64,000 nucleotides of DNA from SZUA-365 sp049663345. GTDB taxonomy: Bacteria > Bacteroidota > Ignavibacteria > SZUA-365. Both the position numbers and the translations under genes were made by a program. Position 1 is the stretch's first letter, and each line of letters opens with the position of its first letter. The notes under the pieces were generated by a model. The model made no database searches. It saw only the letters and a program-made list of their open reading frames with translations, and was not told where the DNA came from. The stretch spans positions 5,410-69,409 of the forward strand of contig JBATDG010000016.1 in NCBI GenBank assembly GCA_049663345.1. The letters are read 5' to 3'. Below, piece by piece: positions 61,056 through 64,000 of this stretch.

Positions 61056-61682
61056 ATGAACCGTCTTTTCCTCTCTCTCACTCTCACCGCGTTCGTGCTG
61101 CTCATCGGCACGGCAAATGCACAATTGTCCGGCAGCGCGCACGATTTCCACAGTTCGACATGGAACGGTAGCGGCGAAATCTGCAAACCCTGCCACACAC
61201 CGCATAACGGAAGCACGACTCTCACCGACGCTCCGTTGTGGAATCACGCAGCCACCGTCGCCTCTTTCACGCTGTATAGCAGCGGAACGATGAATGCAAC
61301 CGCAGGACAGCCGACGGGTGTCTCCAAGCTGTGTCTGAGCTGTCACGATGGTACGGTAGCCCTTGATAACTTCGGAGGCATCACCAACGGAACAAACTAT
61401 ATCACCGGTTCCGCAAACTTCGGCTCCGATCTTTCCAACGATCATCCGATTTCGATCACCTACAATGCGGCTCTGGCAACTGCAGACGGCGAGCTTTATA
61501 ATCCTGCGACCCAGAACTCCGGTCTCGGAAGCACGATTGACCAGGACATGCTATTCGGCACTTCCCACAACCAGCTGGAATGCGGTTCCTGTCATGACGT
61601 TCACAACAACGGCAACCACGGCAGTCTTCTCGTTAAGGCGAATACAGCCAGCGCCCTCTGCATCACCTGCCACAACAAGTAA
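61056..61682 (+). CDS. Tetraheme c-type cytochrome, OmcE-like, candidate nanowire subunit
   Basis: 208 residues with AGGAG upstream and a signal peptide (LFLSLTLTAFVLLIGTANAQ). Four CXXCH motifs: CKPCH, CLSCH, CGSCH and CITCH, with extra histidines in SAHDFH, CHTPH, LWNH, SNDHP, GTSHN and DVHNNGNH, enough for bis-His ligation of all four. Size, heme number and the spacing pattern (CHTPH...LWNH...LYSSG...KLCLSCHDGTVALD...NDHP...CHDVHN...LCITCH at the very end) agree with my recollection of OmcE from Geobacter sulfurreducens, which polymerises into extracellular heme filaments. The N-terminal half is also similar to the decaheme protein at 52336. Filament formation here is inference. A hairpin terminator follows. 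Confidence 0.85.
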   Translation: MNRLFLSLTLTAFVLLIGTANAQLSGSAHDFHSSTWNGSGEICKPCHTPHNGSTTLTDAPLWNHAATVASFTLYSSGTMNATAGQPTGVSKLCLSCHDGTVALDNFGGITNGTNYITGSANFGSDLSNDHPISITYNAALATADGELYNPATQNSGLGSTIDQDMLFGTSHNQLECGSCHDVHNNGNHGSLLVKANTASALCITCHNK

Positions 61683-61719
61683 TTCATGTACGTCATCGCA
61701 TTATTGCTCTGACAATCTT

Positions 61720-61750
61720 CGATGGTGCGGCATGATTTGTCGCACCATCG
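61720..61750 (+). terminator. Hairpin after the tetraheme gene
   Basis: CGATGGTGCG (61720-61729) and CGCACCATCG (61741-61750) form a perfect 10-bp stem with an 11-nt loop, followed by TTGTATATTT. Located 38 bp past the stop; the T-run is imperfect, so partial readthrough into the lipoprotein gene is possible. Confidence 0.7.
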
Positions 61751-61814
61751 TTGTATATTTAGGAAGCTACGTATCCTTTGTTTGTACCTGTTTTCTCACC
61801 AATCACTGAAATTC

Positions 61815-62888
61815 ATGCCTGACAGATTCATTCGCCCGTTCATGTTCCTGTCTCTGCTAGCCCTGCTGTTCGCTGGCTGCTCATCCACCTCTCCCAGGAT
61901 GCTGAACAGCGAGACCACTGTTTACCCCTCTCCTCCTGACCCTCCGCGACTCGTGTACATCACAAGTTTCTCGTCGGATGAAGAGCTTTTCGGAGCACAG
62001 GGCGGGTTTCTCAGCGCTATCCTCGGCTCGCAGGAAACGAAATTCATCAATCGTCCATACGGGCTCACTGTCGCAAACAAGAAAATTTATATCTGCGACC
62101 TCCGTCTTCCAGGGATTGTGATCGTTGATCCGATGGACAAATCCTTCGAGTACTTTACGCCAGGAGGAGAAGGCAAGCTGCAAAAACCCGTGAACTGCGC
62201 AATTGACGGAAGCGGCAGGCTCTATGTCACGGATACTGATCGCATGCAGGTTGTGGTCTACAATCAGGATCTTTCCTTCGCGGGCATTCTTCGTGGGGAC
62301 GTGAAAGGCAAACCAGTCGACGTTTTCTCGCACAACGGCAGAATCTATCTGCTCGACATGGACCTTCATTCGGTTTCCATTTTTTCCGAAACCGATTGGT
62401 CGCTTCAAATGACAATCCAACAGGATTCCTCCTCCGCTCCCGGCTATCTTTTCTCACCCACCAACATCTGGGTTGATGACTCGCATATTTATGTAAGCGA
62501 CATTGGGGATCAGAATATCAAGATTTTCGATCATCAGGGAAATCTCACCTCCGCCATCGGCTCGCTTGGCATGCAGATCGGGCAGTTTACTCGACCGAAA
62601 GGCGTGGCCTCAGACATCTATGAAAACGTGTATGTTGTGGATGCAGCATTCGAAAATGTTCAAATATTCGATGCCAAGGGAGCATCGCTGCTTTCATTCG
62701 GCGGCCCCTACAGCGCACCGGGCGACATGTGGCTGCCCGCGAAGGTCATCACGGATGCCTCCCTCCTTCAATACTTCCAGCCGTTTATCGGAAGTCGTTA
62801 TCCCCTGTCCTTTCTTATCTTCATCACCAATCAATACGGACCCGATAAAGTAAGTGTTTACGGGTTTATTAAGCGCGATCCTGCCTGA
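61815..62888 (+). CDS. NHL-repeat beta-propeller lipoprotein
   Basis: 357 residues from the ATG at 61815, which opens a lipoprotein signal: RPFMFLSLLALLFAGCSSTS, lipobox LFAGC. An upstream in-frame start would run through the terminator hairpin and is rejected. Blades of NHL type follow: FINRPYGLTVANKKIYICDL, KPVNCAIDGSGRLYVTDTDR, GKPVDVFSHNGRIYLLDMDL, SPTNIWVDDSHIYVSDIGDQ and RPKGVASDIYENVYVVDAAF. The segment PPRLVYITSFSSDEELFGAQ with FLSAILGSQ parallels the propeller protein at 51326, making these paralogues. Probably anchored to the outer membrane, where it may hold or cap the small cytochrome. It closes the electron-transfer locus. Confidence 0.87.
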   Translation: MPDRFIRPFMFLSLLALLFAGCSSTSPRMLNSETTVYPSPPDPPRLVYITSFSSDEELFGAQGGFLSAILGSQETKFINRPYGLTVANKKIYICDLRLPGIVIVDPMDKSFEYFTPGGEGKLQKPVNCAIDGSGRLYVTDTDRMQVVVYNQDLSFAGILRGDVKGKPVDVFSHNGRIYLLDMDLHSVSIFSETDWSLQMTIQQDSSSAPGYLFSPTNIWVDDSHIYVSDIGDQNIKIFDHQGNLTSAIGSLGMQIGQFTRPKGVASDIYENVYVVDAAFENVQIFDAKGASLLSFGGPYSAPGDMWLPAKVITDASLLQYFQPFIGSRYPLSFLIFITNQYGPDKVSVYGFIKRDPA

Positions 62889-62893
62889 AGCAT

Positions 62894-63005
62894 CCTCTCA
62901 CGAGGTCCCAGTGCTCCATGGCTGTTTCCCTCTCAAGAGGTCCCAGTGCTCCATGGCTGTTTCCCTCTCACGGGGTCCCAGTGCTCCATGGCTGTTTCCC
63001 TCTCC
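62894..63005. repeat. 35-bp tandem repeat, three copies plus a partial
   Basis: Units at 62894, 62929 and 62964 share GTCCCAGTGCTCCATGGCTG and TTTCCCTCTC with one to three differences in the middle (CGAGG, AGAGG, CGGGG); a partial fourth begins at 62999. It starts six bases after the propeller lipoprotein stop and fills half of the 225-bp gap before the sigma factor gene. Confidence 0.9.
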
Positions 63006-63113
63006 CCGGTAGTCAAAGCCCCTGCGCTGGACCTCGATGCTCTGGCATATCTGTTCGGTTTGATTTCTTCTTGAGAACCCATAGATTACGCAGATAGTAC
63101 ATTAAACTGCGGT

Positions 63114-63722
63114 ATGTACCAGACACCTGAAGAACGTCGCGAGCAATCGCGCATAGAAGACAAGCAACTTATCACCGACGCCATTGCGGGAAAACAGGAG
63201 GCCTTCAAACGCCTCATGAAGAAGTACCACAATGCGATCTCGCATTTAATCATGCGGATGGTCGGGAATCAGGGTGACGTCGAAGATCTCACCCAGGAGG
63301 CGTTTATCAAAGCCTTCAATTCGCTGCAGTCTTTCAATGATGAATTCGCCTTCTCAACCTGGCTGTACAAGATTGCGACGAACAACTGCATCGATTACCT
63401 CCGCAAACGCAAACTGAAAACCTTCTCGATTGACCGTCCGATACACAACGACGACAGTCAGCAGCAGTACGAAATCCCCGACAACTCCCACATTCCTGAC
63501 AGTGACATCCTGCAGGATCAGCAGAGTTCCGCCATCCAGCGTGCGATCGATGCCCTGCCGGAAAAATACCGCCTTGTCATTGTCATGCGGCATCAGGAAG
63601 AGCGCAGCTATGAAGAAATCGCAACTGAGCTCGACCTTCCGCTTGGGACGGTGAAAGCCCATATTTTCCGCGCACGGGAAATGCTCTACAAGCAGCTCCG
63701 CGGAAGGGTCGGGAACTACTGA
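63114..63722 (+). CDS. ECF-type RNA polymerase sigma factor
   Basis: 202 residues. Region 2 is clear (AFKRLMKKYHNAISHLIMRM, GDVEDLTQEAFIKAFNSLQS, FAFSTWLYKIATNNCIDYLR), an acidic linker with a QQQ stretch follows, and region 4 has the usual helix-turn-helix (IDALPEKYRLVIVMRHQEER, SYEEIATELDLPLGTVKAHI). ECF sigma factors recruit RNA polymerase to stress or envelope promoters. No anti-sigma gene follows within the window; instead tRNA-Pro comes 80 bp later, so control may be at the level of expression. Downstream sequence beyond 64000 was not seen. Confidence 0.94.
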   Translation: MYQTPEERREQSRIEDKQLITDAIAGKQEAFKRLMKKYHNAISHLIMRMVGNQGDVEDLTQEAFIKAFNSLQSFNDEFAFSTWLYKIATNNCIDYLRKRKLKTFSIDRPIHNDDSQQQYEIPDNSHIPDSDILQDQQSSAIQRAIDALPEKYRLVIVMRHQEERSYEEIATELDLPLGTVKAHIFRAREMLYKQLRGRVGNY

Positions 63723-63801
63723 TTTTTCTGTCCGAGCGCATAGATCTGCACCCAGGGCTCTTGCATATTTCTGATTTTCCCGCTATATTAATATTCTTGT
63801 T

Positions 63802-63875
<74 letters not shown>

Positions 63876-63885
63876 CGAACAAGAC

Positions 63886-63912
63886 AAAAGGAAGCCCCTC
63901 TGGCTTCCTTTT
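63886..63912 (+). terminator. Rho-independent terminator after tRNA-Pro
   Basis: AAAAGGAAGCC (63886-63896), loop CCTCT, GGCTTCCTTTT (63902-63912): an 11-bp perfect stem whose own 3' arm supplies the T-run. The mirrored A-run makes it potentially bidirectional. Confidence 0.85.
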
Positions 63913-64000
63913 CTCGTTCCAGCCCCCCTCTCCCGAGTCCCGAAGGGACGGCATCCGCACCATCCCGGACGCCAGTCCGGGGGAGACGACACCCTCAGAG
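63913..64000. other. Window end, no gene seen
   Basis: GC-rich sequence with short palindromes (CCCGAAGGGA, CCGGACGCCAGTCCGG) and no open frame with gene-like features. It could be another repeat-containing spacer cut by the window edge. Confidence 0.5.

Noticed and set aside
61729..61743. Possible fourth sigma-54 promoter (CGGCATGATTTGTCGC) before the propeller lipoprotein
   Set aside because: Spacing between GG and GC is eleven, not ten, bases and the sequence is the loop and arm of a terminator hairpin.

Overview
The window looks like a chromosomal piece of a Gram-negative bacterium of the Bacteroidota/Chlorobiota (FCB) assemblage, plausibly an Ignavibacteria- or Kapabacteria-like lineage. 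The grounds are several very long secreted proteins ending in a type IX secretion (T9SS) type sorting domain, a PorE-like PD40/OmpA lipoprotein, many outer-membrane barrels, system II cytochrome c maturation (ResB/CcsA) and an exceptional density of multiheme c-type cytochromes. The base composition by eye is mildly GC-rich. The lineage is inference; no rRNA gene is present.

Layout. 1-6.1 kb (minus): a partial amino-acid permease, a NapH/NapG-type iron-sulfur fusion, a DUF362 protein and a TPR-containing hybrid sensor kinase. 6.3-11.4 kb (plus): a nucleoside salvage operon (thymidine kinase, CNT nucleoside transporter, purine nucleoside phosphorylase) with a secreted glycosidase-like protein. 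11.4-21.0 kb (minus): a four-gene electron-transfer operon of membrane cytochrome b, 20-heme cytochrome, giant cytochrome with about 69 CXXCH motifs in 73-residue three-heme modules, and an outer-membrane barrel. Divergent from it (21.2-23.8 kb, plus) are a membrane-anchored ferredoxin-flavoprotein and an HD-domain protein. 23.8-42.6 kb: four von Willebrand A proteins with T9SS tails, a GH106-like glycosidase, a DUF72 protein, a LacI regulator, tRNA-Met plus a TrmH-type methylase, and PorE-like/OMP genes, with many short tandem repeats between genes. 42.8-47.0 kb (minus): CoA-transferase, alanine dehydrogenase-like protein, FolD and YmdB.

47.2-62.9 kb (plus) is the most striking region: an 8-heme cytochrome and small barrel; then a large barrel, beta-propeller protein, decaheme cytochrome, ResB, CcsA, second propeller, a sensor kinase with a CXXCH heme motif in its periplasmic domain, and a sigma-54 activator; then a lone receiver, a small tetraheme cytochrome resembling nanowire-forming OmcE, and a propeller lipoprotein. 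Three sigma-54-type promoters sit before the three transcription units, and an identical 15-bp palindromic box precedes two of them. I read this as a self-contained, redox-sensing extracellular electron transfer locus: outer-membrane conduit, candidate cytochrome filament, heme-attachment machinery and its own regulator.

The window ends with an ECF sigma factor and tRNA-Pro. Short locus-specific tandem repeats (18-56 bp units) occur at many intergenic sites; in two places they duplicate the very end of a coding sequence including its stop codon.
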